Shown here piece by piece: positions 23,009 through 30,257 of a DNA stretch of 64,000 nucleotides (its first letter is position 1; the number at the start of each line of letters is the position of its first letter). Location of the stretch: NCBI RefSeq assembly GCF_000384295.1, contig NZ_KB913037.1:4784868-4848867 (forward strand), read 5' to 3'. This stretch comes from Amycolatopsis balhimycina FH 1894. Lineage in GTDB: Bacteria; Actinomycetota; Actinomycetes; Mycobacteriales; Pseudonocardiaceae. Below the pieces are notes generated by a model. That model worked only from the letters and a program-made list of their open reading frames with translations. It did no database searches and had not been told where the DNA came from. A program made the translations under genes and the position numbers.

Positions 23009-23935
23009 GTGATCACGCTCGTCCTCGGCGGAGACGTCAACATCCAGGGCCGCGCGACGCCGTCGTCGGCGTTCGCTCGACTGAATCCGCTGCTCGAAGG
23101 CGCCGACCTCCGGTTCGTGAACCTCGAAGGGCCCGTCGACGCAGCGATGACCGACGCGCTGAAGTCGACCGGCATCGACGTCGTCTCGGTCGCCAACGAC
23201 GCCGACCATCCGCCGGCCGCCCTCGCGGTTCTCGACCATGCCGCGATCGCGCACTGCGGCGCAGGCTCGAACCTCGACGCCGCGCACGCACCCGCGGTAC
23301 TCGAACGGTCCGGCACAAAGGTGGCTTTCCTCGCATACACCTCGCTCCGCCTCCCCGGCCGAGCCGCGCAGCCCGACGCCCCAGGTGTTGCGCAAGCGTT
23401 TGCGACCACGGCATACCAGCCCGATCCCCGCGTCGCGGAAATTCCGGGCCGCATGCCGCTCGTCCGCACGACGCCGGTCCCCGAGCACCTCGACCGGCTC
23501 ATCGCCGACGTGAAGCGCGCGAAGGCCGCCAGTGACCACGTCGTCGTCTCGATGCACTGGGGCCTGCCTGGGCCCGAGCTGACCGAGTACCAGGTCGCGT
23601 ACGGGCGCGCGGCGATCGACGCCGGCGCCGACCTGGTCGCCGGGCACGGATCGCACACCATCCAGGCCGTCGAGGTGTACCGCGGCCGGCCGATCCTCTA
23701 CGGCCTCGGCAACCTCGCCTCCGAATGGCCGGACGGGCTCCTGGCCGGCTGCATGTTCGGCGACGAACCACGGCTCGAGCTCATCCCGGTGCGGCGGAAC
23801 GCCGACAACGAGTGCGAACCGCTCGCCGGGGACGAAGCGGGCACGGTGCTCCGGTACGTCGCGGAGGTCTCGGCTCTGCGTTCCACCACGGTGACCGTCC
23901 GGGACGGGATCGCGTCGGTACCTGTTGGCGCGTAA
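23009..23935 (+). CDS. CapA-family (PGA_cap) metallophosphatase-like protein
   Basis: 308 residues from a GTG with AGCAGG upstream. Family motifs: ITLVLGGDVNIQGR, RFVNLEGPVD, VVSMHWGLPG, DLVAGHGSHTIQAVEVYRGR and ILYGLGNLASEWP. The usual SLANNHALD motif reads SVANDADHPP here, so one metal ligand may be altered. There is no signal peptide, unlike classical CapA, and the family's poly-gamma-glutamate role should not be assumed. It is divergent from the secreted nuclease gene. Confidence 0.82.
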   Translation: MITLVLGGDVNIQGRATPSSAFARLNPLLEGADLRFVNLEGPVDAAMTDALKSTGIDVVSVANDADHPPAALAVLDHAAIAHCGAGSNLDAAHAPAVLERSGTKVAFLAYTSLRLPGRAAQPDAPGVAQAFATTAYQPDPRVAEIPGRMPLVRTTPVPEHLDRLIADVKRAKAASDHVVVSMHWGLPGPELTEYQVAYGRAAIDAGADLVAGHGSHTIQAVEVYRGRPILYGLGNLASEWPDGLLAGCMFGDEPRLELIPVRRNADNECEPLAGDEAGTVLRYVAEVSALRSTTVTVRDGIASVPVGA

Positions 23936-24127
23936 CGGATTGCGCGCGTTCTGTGACAACTCGACACCGGCTTGTCACCCATCCGGCGCATCTGCCTTAA
24001 ATGCAGCTCAAGGACCGGAACAACCGGCGTCAAGCGGCGGTACGGTCTGCGTGAGCCGCCGGAAATAGTGGCGTAGACCACTCCCGACAGCTCACACCGG
24101 CACGACACGGGGGGAGGGAGAACGATC

Positions 24128-24229
24128 ATGTGGGGGCTGATTGTTCTCAGCTGCGTGTTCGTGCTGGTGCTGGGGATAGCCGCGGTCGTGGACCTGAGGG
24201 ACCACGACCGCGGCGAACACCGGGTCTAG
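24128..24229 (+). CDS. 33-residue single-TM micro-protein
   Basis: Starts MWGLIVLSCVFVLVLGIAAV and ends in a charged RDHDRGEHRV tail. The very strong Shine-Dalgarno run GGGGGGAGGGAG sits ten bases before the ATG. It has one membrane helix with the charged end probably cytosolic. It ends 4 bases inside the convergent epoxide-hydrolase remnant. No family assigned; the ribosome site and helix make it more than a chance frame. Confidence 0.6.
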   Translation: MWGLIVLSCVFVLVLGIAAVVDLRDHDRGEHRV

Positions 24230-24734
24230 CGCACCGTCTGCCTCGCCTTGTAGCGGCCGAGCAGCGTGCGCGCGCCGGCCAGCGCGACCCGCCCGGCACC
24301 CTTCGCGCTCGCGGCCAGCACCGTCGTCCAGTCGAAGTAGTCGCGCCAGAGCACGATCCGGCCCGCTTGGACTTCGAACGTGCCGCACACCCAGAACTCC
24401 GCTTCCCACGCGCCGCGGCGCAGCACGTCCGTGCGTTCGGTGAGCACGACGTTGCCGTCCGCCGCGATGTGGTGCGTGCGTGCTTCGAACCCCGAGCCGT
24501 ACTTGGCCATGACGCGCACACCCTCTTGAGGGGGTTCCGGGTGGCGAAGCCCCCGGCCCGGGGCGAAGCCACGGCATGTCACTGCTTCTCGACCGCCGCG
24601 ACGCCGCGGGCGGGCGGCAACGGCACGTTCTGGTACACGATGTCGCTCGCCGCGAACGTCAGCGCGCGGTCGATGTCGAGGTCTTCGAGGGCCTTGAGGA
24701 AACCGGTCACCACTACCTGGGGTTCTTCGGTCAT
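24226..24734 (-). pseudogene. Limonene-1,2-epoxide hydrolase-like gene interrupted by a repeat
   Basis: The 5' part (24734 to 24579) reads MTEEPQVVVTGFLKALEDLD to VYQNVPLPPARGVAAVEKQ, then hits a stop. The 3' part resumes in another frame at 24510 with MAKYGSGFEARTHHI and continues LTERTDVLRRGAWEAEFWVCG to the stop at 24226. Joined, they make one SnoaL-fold LEH-like protein of about 145 residues. The two parts are separated by 71 bases where about 9 are expected, i.e. an insert near 62 bp made of a GC-rich repeat (24520-24581). The C-terminal piece could still be translated from the ATG at 24510, but lacks the first helices and strands. The gene follows the TauD-type dioxygenase by 16 bp. Confidence 0.8.
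24520..24581 (-). repeat. Small GC-rich dispersed repeat inserted in the LEH-like gene
   Basis: On the minus strand it begins TGACATGCCGTGGCTTCGCC and contains the self-complementary GGCTTCGCCCC/GGGGGCTTCGCC segments and TTCGCCACCCGGAACCCCC, ending in the small inverted repeat CCCTCAAGAGGG. The 19-base core TTCGCCACCCGGAACCCCC recurs exactly at 26039-26057, and GACATGCC recurs at 52352-52359. The boundaries are approximate. There is no coding capacity. Confidence 0.75.
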
Positions 24735-24750
24735 GACCCCAGGTTACGGG

Positions 24751-25668
24751 TCAGAACGGCCGGTCGCCCGCGATGGCGACGCGCTCCGCGATCCGGACGT
24801 GCGGGTGGTAGTCGTTGACCGCGTAGTGCTGCGTCGCGCGGTTGTCCCAGAACGCCACCGAGTTCGGCCGCCAGCTGAACCGGACCTGGAATTCGGGCGT
24901 GTGAGCCTGCAGGAACAGGTACCGCAGCAGCCGGTCGCTCTCGGCCCGGTCCAGTCCGGCGATGTGCGTGGTGAACGCCTGGTTGACGAACAGGGTGCGC
25001 CGCCCGGTCTCCGGGTGCGTCCGGACCACCGGGTGCTCGACCGGCGGGAAGCGATCCTGCCACTGCGCGAGGAGCGCGTGATCGGAAAACCGGTCGAAAC
25101 CGGGGAGGTAGTCGTGCACCGCGGTGAGCCCGTCGATGCGGGCGCGGACGTCTTCGGGCAGGTTGTCGTAGGCGGCGGCCATGTCGGCCCAGATCGTGTC
25201 GCCGCCGACCGGCGGCACCTCGATCAGCCGCAGCACCGAACCGAGGGCGGGGTTCGGCCGCCAGGTGACGTCGGTGTGCCAGATGTTCTCGTAGCCGGGC
25301 ATGGCCGCGGTGCGCTCGAAGCGCGTGACGGCGTCGTCGTCGCCCCTCGGGATGAACGGGTTGGTCTCCAGCTCGCCCCAGTTCGCGGCGAACGCGCGCT
25401 GCTGCGCCGAAGTGATCCGCTGGTCGCGGAAGAAGAGCACTTTCCATTCGAGCAGGGCGCGGTTGAGCTCCTCGCGCAGCGCGGGCGTGAGCGGCTCGGC
25501 GAGGTCGACGCCGTCGATCTCGGCGCCGATCACCCGGCCCAGCGGGCGGATGGTGAACAGCTCGTACTTTTCCTGCGGTTCTCGCAGGAGCCGGGGACCT
25601 TCGAAGATGCCATCCGCGGGAGTGATGGCCTCACGCAACGGAATCCGGGCAGGGAGCTCTACGGACAT
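24751..25668 (-). CDS. TauD/TfdA-family Fe(II)/2-oxoglutarate dioxygenase
   Basis: 305 residues from the ATG at 25668 with GGAG upstream. The iron-binding HxD motif is in NIWHTDVTWRPNPALGS. The distal His and the 2-oxoglutarate Arg are expected near the C-terminus, where SVAFWDNRATQHYAVNDY and HVRIAERVAI match the family. VGGDTIWADMAAAYDNLPE is also typical. Members oxidise taurine, alkyl sulfates, phenoxyacetates and similar small acids; the substrate here is not determined. The LEH-like remnant follows 16 bp downstream and was probably co-transcribed. Confidence 0.9.
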   Translation of the reverse strand: MSVELPARIPLREAITPADGIFEGPRLLREPQEKYELFTIRPLGRVIGAEIDGVDLAEPLTPALREELNRALLEWKVLFFRDQRITSAQQRAFAANWGELETNPFIPRGDDDAVTRFERTAAMPGYENIWHTDVTWRPNPALGSVLRLIEVPPVGGDTIWADMAAAYDNLPEDVRARIDGLTAVHDYLPGFDRFSDHALLAQWQDRFPPVEHPVVRTHPETGRRTLFVNQAFTTHIAGLDRAESDRLLRYLFLQAHTPEFQVRFSWRPNSVAFWDNRATQHYAVNDYHPHVRIAERVAIAGDRPF

Positions 25669-25978
25669 GGTTGTGCTCCAAGGGTTTTCGGGAGAATTCG
25701 GACGCCGGGCTCGCGTCAGGCAGGAGGCGAGCCCAGGCGGCCGCGGCGCAGCAGCAGCTCCGCGACGCCTTCCCCGATCGACCACTCGATGGCCCGGATC
25801 AGCGTGCTTTCCGAGGTGACGGGCATGTGTTCATGGTCGCCTTCTTCCCGGCTCGCGGTCAAGACGTCCACTGGGTGGAACGCGGTCAACGCCGCAGGTC
25901 ACCGCGATGCGGGCCGTGCGGGAGCATGAGGCAAGATCTTCCACGATCAGGTGAGCGCCCTTGACGACGGAGGTCCCC
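25669..25978. other. Intergenic region between dioxygenase and alanine-rich gene pair
   Basis: About 310 bp. It holds one possible short minus-strand gene (25716-25826) and the divergent control regions of the dioxygenase and the plus-strand pair. GGAGG at 25969-25973 is the ribosome site of the gene at 25979. I see no strong hairpin or clear promoter. Confidence 0.5.
25716..25826 (-). CDS. Possible 36-residue protein
   Basis: MPVTSESTLIRAIEWSIGEG continues to LRRGRLGSPPA and stops. It has an amphipathic, plausible composition and a GAAGG about 10 bases before the ATG, but no recognisable family. It precedes the dioxygenase gene in the same direction by about 50 bp and could be a leader or a real small protein. 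Confidence 0.3.
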   Translation of the reverse strand: MPVTSESTLIRAIEWSIGEGVAELLLRRGRLGSPPA

Positions 25979-26347
25979 ATGCCGGAAGGCAGAGGCTCGC
26001 GGATCGGCACTGACAACCCGGAGCTTCGCCCCAGGGGTTTCGCCACCCGGAACCCCCCAAAGGATCCCGACCGGCTGCGCGCCGCGGCCGACCTGCTCGA
26101 CCAGGCGGCGGCCGCCGACGACAAGGCGGCCGGCCGGTACGCCGAAGCCCGCGTCGATTTGACGCCGTTCGGCATCTCCCCGCAGGCCCGCGAGCTGGCG
26201 GCCCGCTGGACGTCCGCCCTCGCCGCGCGCGAAGCGGACGCGCGCGTCCTCGGCGACGCGACGTCGGACCTGGCGGGCCGGCTGCGCATGACGGCCGGGA
26301 GCCCCCGGAGCACCGGCTTCCGGGGGCCGATCGCGGTGGCACCGTGA
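25979..26347 (+). CDS. Alanine-rich helical protein whose N-terminus is repeat-derived
   Basis: 122 residues with GGAGG five bases before the ATG. Residues about 11-28 (GTDNPELRPRGFATRNPP) are encoded by a copy of the small GC-rich repeat seen in the LEH remnant. After it, DPDRLRAAADLLDQAAAADDKAAGRYAEARVDL and the rest form a helical, WXG100-like domain. The stop overlaps the GTG start of the next gene (GTGA). Function unknown; size, helicity and pairing suggest an ESX/WXG-type protein. The repeat adds codons in frame rather than breaking the gene. Confidence 0.65.
   Translation: MPEGRGSRIGTDNPELRPRGFATRNPPKDPDRLRAAADLLDQAAAADDKAAGRYAEARVDLTPFGISPQARELAARWTSALAAREADARVLGDATSDLAGRLRMTAGSPRSTGFRGPIAVAP
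26011..26060 (+). repeat. Second copy of the small GC-rich repeat, in frame
   Basis: TGACAACCCGGAGCTTCGCC then CCAGGGG and the exact 19-base core TTCGCCACCCGGAACCCCC (26039-26057). It matches the 24520-24581 copy in order (TGACA, CTTCGCCCC, core) but lacks part of the middle. It lies near the start of the gene at 25979. Confidence 0.75.
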
Positions 26348-26916
26348 CCTCGGAAGTCTTCGAACACCCGGCGCTGACGACGGCGGCTTCGCGGCTGTCC
26401 GCGTTGCGCGCGGCGGCCGGGCGTCTCGGTGTCCCCGACCCGGTCGCGGCCCTGCGGCACCTCGACTGCTCACCGGCGTCGATCCGCACGTCCGCCTCGG
26501 CGGTCGACACCGGCGCGCTGGCGGTGACCTCCGCGCAGGCGGAGTTCCGCGCCGGCGTCGACCGCGCGGAAAACGGTGGCAGCACCGAGACTTTCGGCAC
26601 GTGGGCGGACACAGTGGACGGTCAGTACGTGGCGGCGGCCCGCGCGGCCGCGTCGACGGCCGCGGTGGGCGTCCGGATCGCCGAGCGGCTGGACGAGCTG
26701 GCAAGTTCGGTGTCGGCGGAGGTGTCCCTCATCGCCGCCTCCGCCGGGTCGTCGGTGGCGGCGGTGCTGGCGGGCGACCGGTCCGCCGAGGCGGTCAGCG
26801 AAGTCAGCGCCGCGTGCACCGCCGTGATCCGCGCGGTTTCCGCGAAGGTCGCGACCCTGTCTTCGCTGGCCGCGGAACTGGAGCCGTTGACGACCCCCGC
26901 CGTCGAGCTCAGCTGA
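26344..26916 (+). CDS. Alanine-rich helical protein (WXG-like partner)
   Basis: 190 residues from a GTG overlapping the previous stop. Almost entirely helical: VFEHPALTTAASRLSALRAA near the N-terminus, then GTWADTVDGQYVAAARAAAS, and a long Ala/Ser/Val-rich C-terminus ending TTPAVELS. No signal peptide or enzyme motif. The arrangement of a short and a longer helical protein in one coupled pair recalls EsxA/PPE-type secreted pairs but lacks their diagnostic residues. It ends 8 bp inside the convergent NmrA-like gene. Confidence 0.62.
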   Translation: MTSEVFEHPALTTAASRLSALRAAAGRLGVPDPVAALRHLDCSPASIRTSASAVDTGALAVTSAQAEFRAGVDRAENGGSTETFGTWADTVDGQYVAAARAAASTAAVGVRIAERLDELASSVSAEVSLIAASAGSSVAAVLAGDRSAEAVSEVSAACTAVIRAVSAKVATLSSLAAELEPLTTPAVELS

Positions 26917-27694
26917 AGTGCTCCCGGGCCCACTCCGCGAAGGGCCGCGCGACATGCCCGGTGACCCGGGCGACGTCCGCTGAGACGGGTTCCGGTTCCT
27001 CGACGAGCGACGCCCAGTGGTTCAGCGCGCTCTCCGCGAACTCCTCGCCCATGGAGGACGCCAGCTGCCTTTTCGCTTCGTCCCGGGGCTGTTCTTCCCA
27101 GCGGACGGGCTTCCCGAGCGCCTCCCCGACGAGCCGGGCCTGGTCGGCCTGGGCGAGAGATTCCGGGCCGGTGACGAGGTAGCGCTGCTTGGCGTGGCCG
27201 TCCTCGGTGAGCGCCTTGACGGCCATATCGGCAACGTCGCGTTCGTGCACGAGAGATCGCTTCGCCTGACCATACGGCCCGCGAACGACGCCGGTGCGCG
27301 CTTGCTCGGCCCAGCCGAGCGCGTTGGTGGCGAGCCCGGTGACGCGGAGGAAGGTCCAGTCATCGGTGACCTCCTCGACGGCGGCTTCGACGTCTCCCCA
27401 GACGCCTCCTGCTTCGGCGGACATCGCGGAAAGGTAGACGATTCTCTTGCCCTTGAAGGGTTCCACGGCTGCCTTGATGCCTTCGCCGGTGAAGAAGGGC
27501 CAGAGGAGGTAGACGGCGTCGCCCCCCTTGGCGGCCGAAGCGGGATCGGTGATGTCGCCCTGGACGACGTCGACGCCTTCAGGCGCCTTCGCGGGATCCC
27601 GGACGAGAACTCTCGTAGCGACGCCCGCGGCCTTCAGGCCGGCGACGACGTGCCGTCCGGAGTGGCCGGTGGCCCCGGTGACGAGAACGGTCAT
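26909..27694 (-). CDS. NmrA-like NAD(P)-binding reductase
   Basis: 261 residues. The Rossmann motif VLVTGATGHSGRHVVAGL opens the protein, followed by TRVLVRDPAKAP, VVQGDITDPAS and RIVYLSAMSAEAG. This is the NmrA/NAD(P)H:quinone-sensor type of atypical short-chain dehydrogenase, about the usual length. The Tyr-Lys catalytic pair of classical SDRs is not evident, so it may sense cofactor or act on quinones or isoflavone-like substrates. It stands alone between convergent and divergent neighbours. Confidence 0.85.
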   Translation of the reverse strand: MTVLVTGATGHSGRHVVAGLKAAGVATRVLVRDPAKAPEGVDVVQGDITDPASAAKGGDAVYLLWPFFTGEGIKAAVEPFKGKRIVYLSAMSAEAGGVWGDVEAAVEEVTDDWTFLRVTGLATNALGWAEQARTGVVRGPYGQAKRSLVHERDVADMAVKALTEDGHAKQRYLVTGPESLAQADQARLVGEALGKPVRWEEQPRDEAKRQLASSMGEEFAESALNHWASLVEEPEPVSADVARVTGHVARPFAEWAREHFS

Positions 27695-27879
27695 GGTGCG
27701 CTCCTCGTGATCAGCTTGTGCCGCCCACGGTCACACTTCAAGAGCCCTTCAAGTCAAGCCCGGGACGCGATTCGATATCGGCGCGCACGAACCCGCAACA
27801 GGCGGCGGCGTGGCAGAGACTTTGCCCTTGTCCCCGGAAACGGAAGGGAATGAATCACCGAAGAAAGAGGCTGGAAACA

Positions 27880-28809
27880 ATGAGCAAACAATGGAAAGAC
27901 CGGCCGCCGCTACACACCGGGCGGTTCGCCCACGCCGCGGCGACGACGCACGGGCACATCTACGTCATCGGCGGCGCGGATGCGAATGTGGCCCTCAACT
28001 CCGTCGAATTTCGCCGAATTCACGGGGACAGTGAGTGGCACGAAGTCGCTCCGATGCCCACGGCGCGGGGCAACCACGGGGTAGGCGTGGTCGACGGGAT
28101 GATCTACGCCGTCGGTGGCATCATCGAGGGTGACCACGGCACCGATGTGGTCGAACGCTACGACCCCTTCAGCGACCGATGGACGACGGCCCCGCCCCTG
28201 CCGTCACCACGCACGGTGACTTCGGCCGCCGGACTGGGCGGTCTGCTCTACGTGGCCGGCGGCGTCATCGACGAGAACGACACCGACGAGCACGCGACGG
28301 ACTCCGTCCTCGTCTTCGATCCGCGCGAGGAACGGTGGTCACCTGTTGCCTCGATGCTGAGTCCGCGAGCCCGCCACAGACTTGTCGCGGCAGGTGGTCA
28401 TCTGTATTCGATCGGCGGGCTGCGGAGCTTTTTCCAGGAAGCGTTCAGCACCGTGGAACGGTACGCGCCGAAGTCCGACACCTGGGAAGCCGTGCGTTCG
28501 ATGCACCAACCGCGAGCCCTGCCGGGAGCCACCGTCCTCGGCGGTGACGACGGAGACCGCATCGTCGTGGTGGGCGGTGGCCCCGGGCCCTTCCAGGATC
28601 GCCTAAGCCGCCACCGCACCACGGAGATCTACGATCTGCGTACCGGTAAGTGGCATCTCCTGAGCACACTGCTTCCCCGCGGGAGGTCCTCGCTCGCCGC
28701 CGCGCCTGAATCCGAAAACACCGTGTTGGCCATCAGCGGAAGCACGACCGTCGACCGTGTCCCGACGCTCACCCCGGATGTGCTCGCGCTGAAACTCCCG
28801 GCGGCCTGA
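27880..28809 (+). CDS. Kelch-repeat beta-propeller protein
   Basis: 309 residues from the ATG at 27880 (AAAGAGG nine bases upstream); an ATG at 27850 would add ten residues, MNHRRKRLET. About six Kelch motifs can be seen: HGHIYVIGGADANVALNSVE, DGMIYAVGG, GGLLYVAGG, GGHLYSIGG, DRIVVVGGG and a last divergent blade. No signal peptide, catalytic domain or BTB partner, so it is a cytosolic propeller, perhaps a scaffold or a small-molecule binder. Function unknown. Confidence 0.82.
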   Translation: MSKQWKDRPPLHTGRFAHAAATTHGHIYVIGGADANVALNSVEFRRIHGDSEWHEVAPMPTARGNHGVGVVDGMIYAVGGIIEGDHGTDVVERYDPFSDRWTTAPPLPSPRTVTSAAGLGGLLYVAGGVIDENDTDEHATDSVLVFDPREERWSPVASMLSPRARHRLVAAGGHLYSIGGLRSFFQEAFSTVERYAPKSDTWEAVRSMHQPRALPGATVLGGDDGDRIVVVGGGPGPFQDRLSRHRTTEIYDLRTGKWHLLSTLLPRGRSSLAAAPESENTVLAISGSTTVDRVPTLTPDVLALKLPAA

Positions 28810-28819
28810 ACACGAACGA

Positions 28820-28848
28820 ACCCCCGGCCAGCTGAGCTGACCGGGGGT
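28820..28848. terminator. Hairpin between Kelch gene and tRNA-Ser(CGA)
   Basis: ACCCCCGG (28820-28827) pairs with CCGGGGGT (28841-28848); the loop contains the self-complementary AGCTGAGCT. It lies after the Kelch stop on one strand and after the tRNA 3' end on the other, so it could end both transcripts. No U tract on either side. Confidence 0.6.
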
Positions 28849-28858
28849 CCGGATCGAG

Positions 28859-28946
28859 CGGTGGCGGTGGGATTTGAACCCACGGACGGGGATTAGCCGT
28901 CACACGATTTCGAGTCGTGCTCCTTCGGCCGCTCGGACACGCCACC
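28859..28946 (-). tRNA. tRNA-Ser (anticodon CGA)
   Basis: The acceptor stem GGTGGCG/CGCCACC has discriminator G. The anticodon stem-loop CACGACTCGAAATCGTG carries CGA, the T arm is TGGGTTCAAATCCCA, and a long variable arm (GACGGCTAATCCCCGTC) is typical of serine tRNA. CCA is not encoded. It reads UCG codons. Confidence 0.96.
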
Positions 28947-28979
28947 GCCGAGAACAATACCGGAGGGCCGTCCCCAGTC

Positions 28980-29195
28980 TCACAAGGGGTCGACCGGACG
29001 GCGGGAACGCCGCCTCACCTGCGCGTCGCGTACCAAGCCGCGTGCCTTCGTACGCAGGTCGTGGGCCACCTCGGTCACCTGGGCGCGGCGACGCTGCATG
29101 CGGCCCGCCGTCTGGAGGCGCCGGTTGCCCGTCACCGAGCCGACCTTCTCGCGGGCGCCGCCGACCACCTGCTGGACCTTGTCCTTCATCGTCAT
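28980..29195 (-). CDS. CsbD-like stress protein
   Basis: 71 residues. The N-terminal MTMKDKVQQVVGGAREKVGS followed by VTGNRRLQTAGRMQ is the CsbD/YjbJ pattern (KxQ..G..KE..G..TGN..L...G). The rest is basic (RRRAQ, RTKARGLVRDAQVRRRSRRP). The start at 29195 has AGGGAGG upstream. These small soluble proteins are usually general-stress or sigma-B-type induced; the biochemical role is unknown. Confidence 0.8.
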   Translation of the reverse strand: MTMKDKVQQVVGGAREKVGSVTGNRRLQTAGRMQRRRAQVTEVAHDLRTKARGLVRDAQVRRRSRRPVDPL

Positions 29196-29245
29196 GACGT
29201 ACCTCCCTTCCTTCGGGAGGGGTACCCACCAGACCCGGCGCGAAA

Positions 29246-29674
29246 TCAGCGCCGCAGGGCGAAGTACGTCTCCAGCAGCGACGCGCACTCCGTCGCCAGG
29301 ACGCCTCCGTGCACCTCGGGGCGGTGGTTGAGACGGCGGTCACGCACGACGTCCCAGAGCGAACCCACCGCGCCCGTCTTGGGCTCCCACGCGCCGAACA
29401 CGAGGCGGGAGATGCGCGCCAGCACCAGCGCGCCCGCGCACATCGTGCACGGCTCCAGCGTCACCGCCAGCGTGCAGCCCTCCAGCCGCCAGCCGTCGCC
29501 TGCCACCGCCGCCGCCGCGCGGAGGGCCAGGACCTCCGCGTGGGCCGTCGGGTCGCCCAGCTCGACGCGCGCGTTGCGGGCCGCGGCCAGGGGGGTGCCG
29601 TCGGGGCCGAACACGACCGCCCCGATCGGCACGTCCGCGCCGGGGGCGCGCGCCGCTTCCAGCGCCGCCTCCAC
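29246..29674 (-). CDS. tadA: tRNA-specific adenosine deaminase TadA
   Basis: 142 residues. The zinc/catalytic motifs are intact: HAE in DPTAHAEVLALRAAA and PCTMC in TLEPCTMCAGALVLARI. It converts A34 to inosine in tRNA-Arg(ACG). The listed start is GTG (VEAALEAARAPGADVP); the frame extends a few residues upstream to the preceding stop, so the N-terminus is not certain. It directly follows the gene of its usual neighbour, the TadA-associated protein, 23 bp away. Confidence 0.93.
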   Translation of the reverse strand: MEAALEAARAPGADVPIGAVVFGPDGTPLAAARNARVELGDPTAHAEVLALRAAAAVAGDGWRLEGCTLAVTLEPCTMCAGALVLARISRLVFGAWEPKTGAVGSLWDVVRDRRLNHRPEVHGGVLATECASLLETYFALRR

Positions 29675-29697
29675 GGCCTCGGTGTCGGACGGGCGTC

Positions 29698-30180
29698 TCA
29701 GAGCTCGTCCAGGAGCTTGGCGAACTCGTTGCCGAACCCGCAGCGCTGCGCGACCATCTGCAGCTGCTCGTCCGGGTAGAGGTCCACCTCGCCGACGATG
29801 ACCTCCAGCTCCGGCCCGGGCAGCCCGAGATCCGTCAGGATCTCCAGGTCGCCCTCGGGCCAGACGGAGTCGTCCTCTTCGTCGGGAGGATCGACGCGCA
29901 GGACGTCGAGGACGTCCGCCGCGATGTCGTAGTCCAGCGCCGCCGCCGCGTCCGAGAGCAGCAACGACGGCCCCCGCGGGCTCGGCCGGACGATGACGAA
30001 GAACTCGTCGTCGACCGCCAGCAGCCCGAAGCTCGCGCCGGTGGAACGTAGTTTGCCCAGTTCAGTGATCGCTGCGTCCAGCTCGGTCAACGCCCCTGGG
30101 TCGAGCACACTGCACCGCCACCGACCGTCTTCCCGGACCACAGCCACCGCGAAGCCCGTGACCGGCTCTTCCACCGCCAT
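29698..30180 (-). CDS. tRNA adenosine deaminase-associated protein
   Basis: 160 residues, acidic, with TGFAVAVVREDGRWRCSVLD, FGLLAVDDEFFVIVRPSPRG, DYDIAADVLDVLRVDPPDE and a C-terminal DEQLQMVAQRCGFGNEFAKLLDEL. This matches the actinobacterial protein that commonly precedes tadA; its role is not established. The ATG at 30180 is preferred over one at 30240, which would add 20 unlike residues and leave only 17 bp to the divergent gene. Confidence 0.85.
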   Translation of the reverse strand: MAVEEPVTGFAVAVVREDGRWRCSVLDPGALTELDAAITELGKLRSTGASFGLLAVDDEFFVIVRPSPRGPSLLLSDAAAALDYDIAADVLDVLRVDPPDEEDDSVWPEGDLEILTDLGLPGPELEVIVGEVDLYPDEQLQMVAQRCGFGNEFAKLLDEL

Positions 30181-30257
30181 GCGCACACCGTATTCCGCCG
30201 GTCGATCCGGCGCACGCACGGTGCGCCCGAAGCGCCGCATGCGCCACTATCGGGAGC

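Noticed and set aside
23009..23935. Capsule (poly-gamma-glutamate) synthesis gene
   Set aside because: Only the CapA-like fold is present, with an altered ANNH motif, no signal peptide, and no CapB/CapC neighbours.
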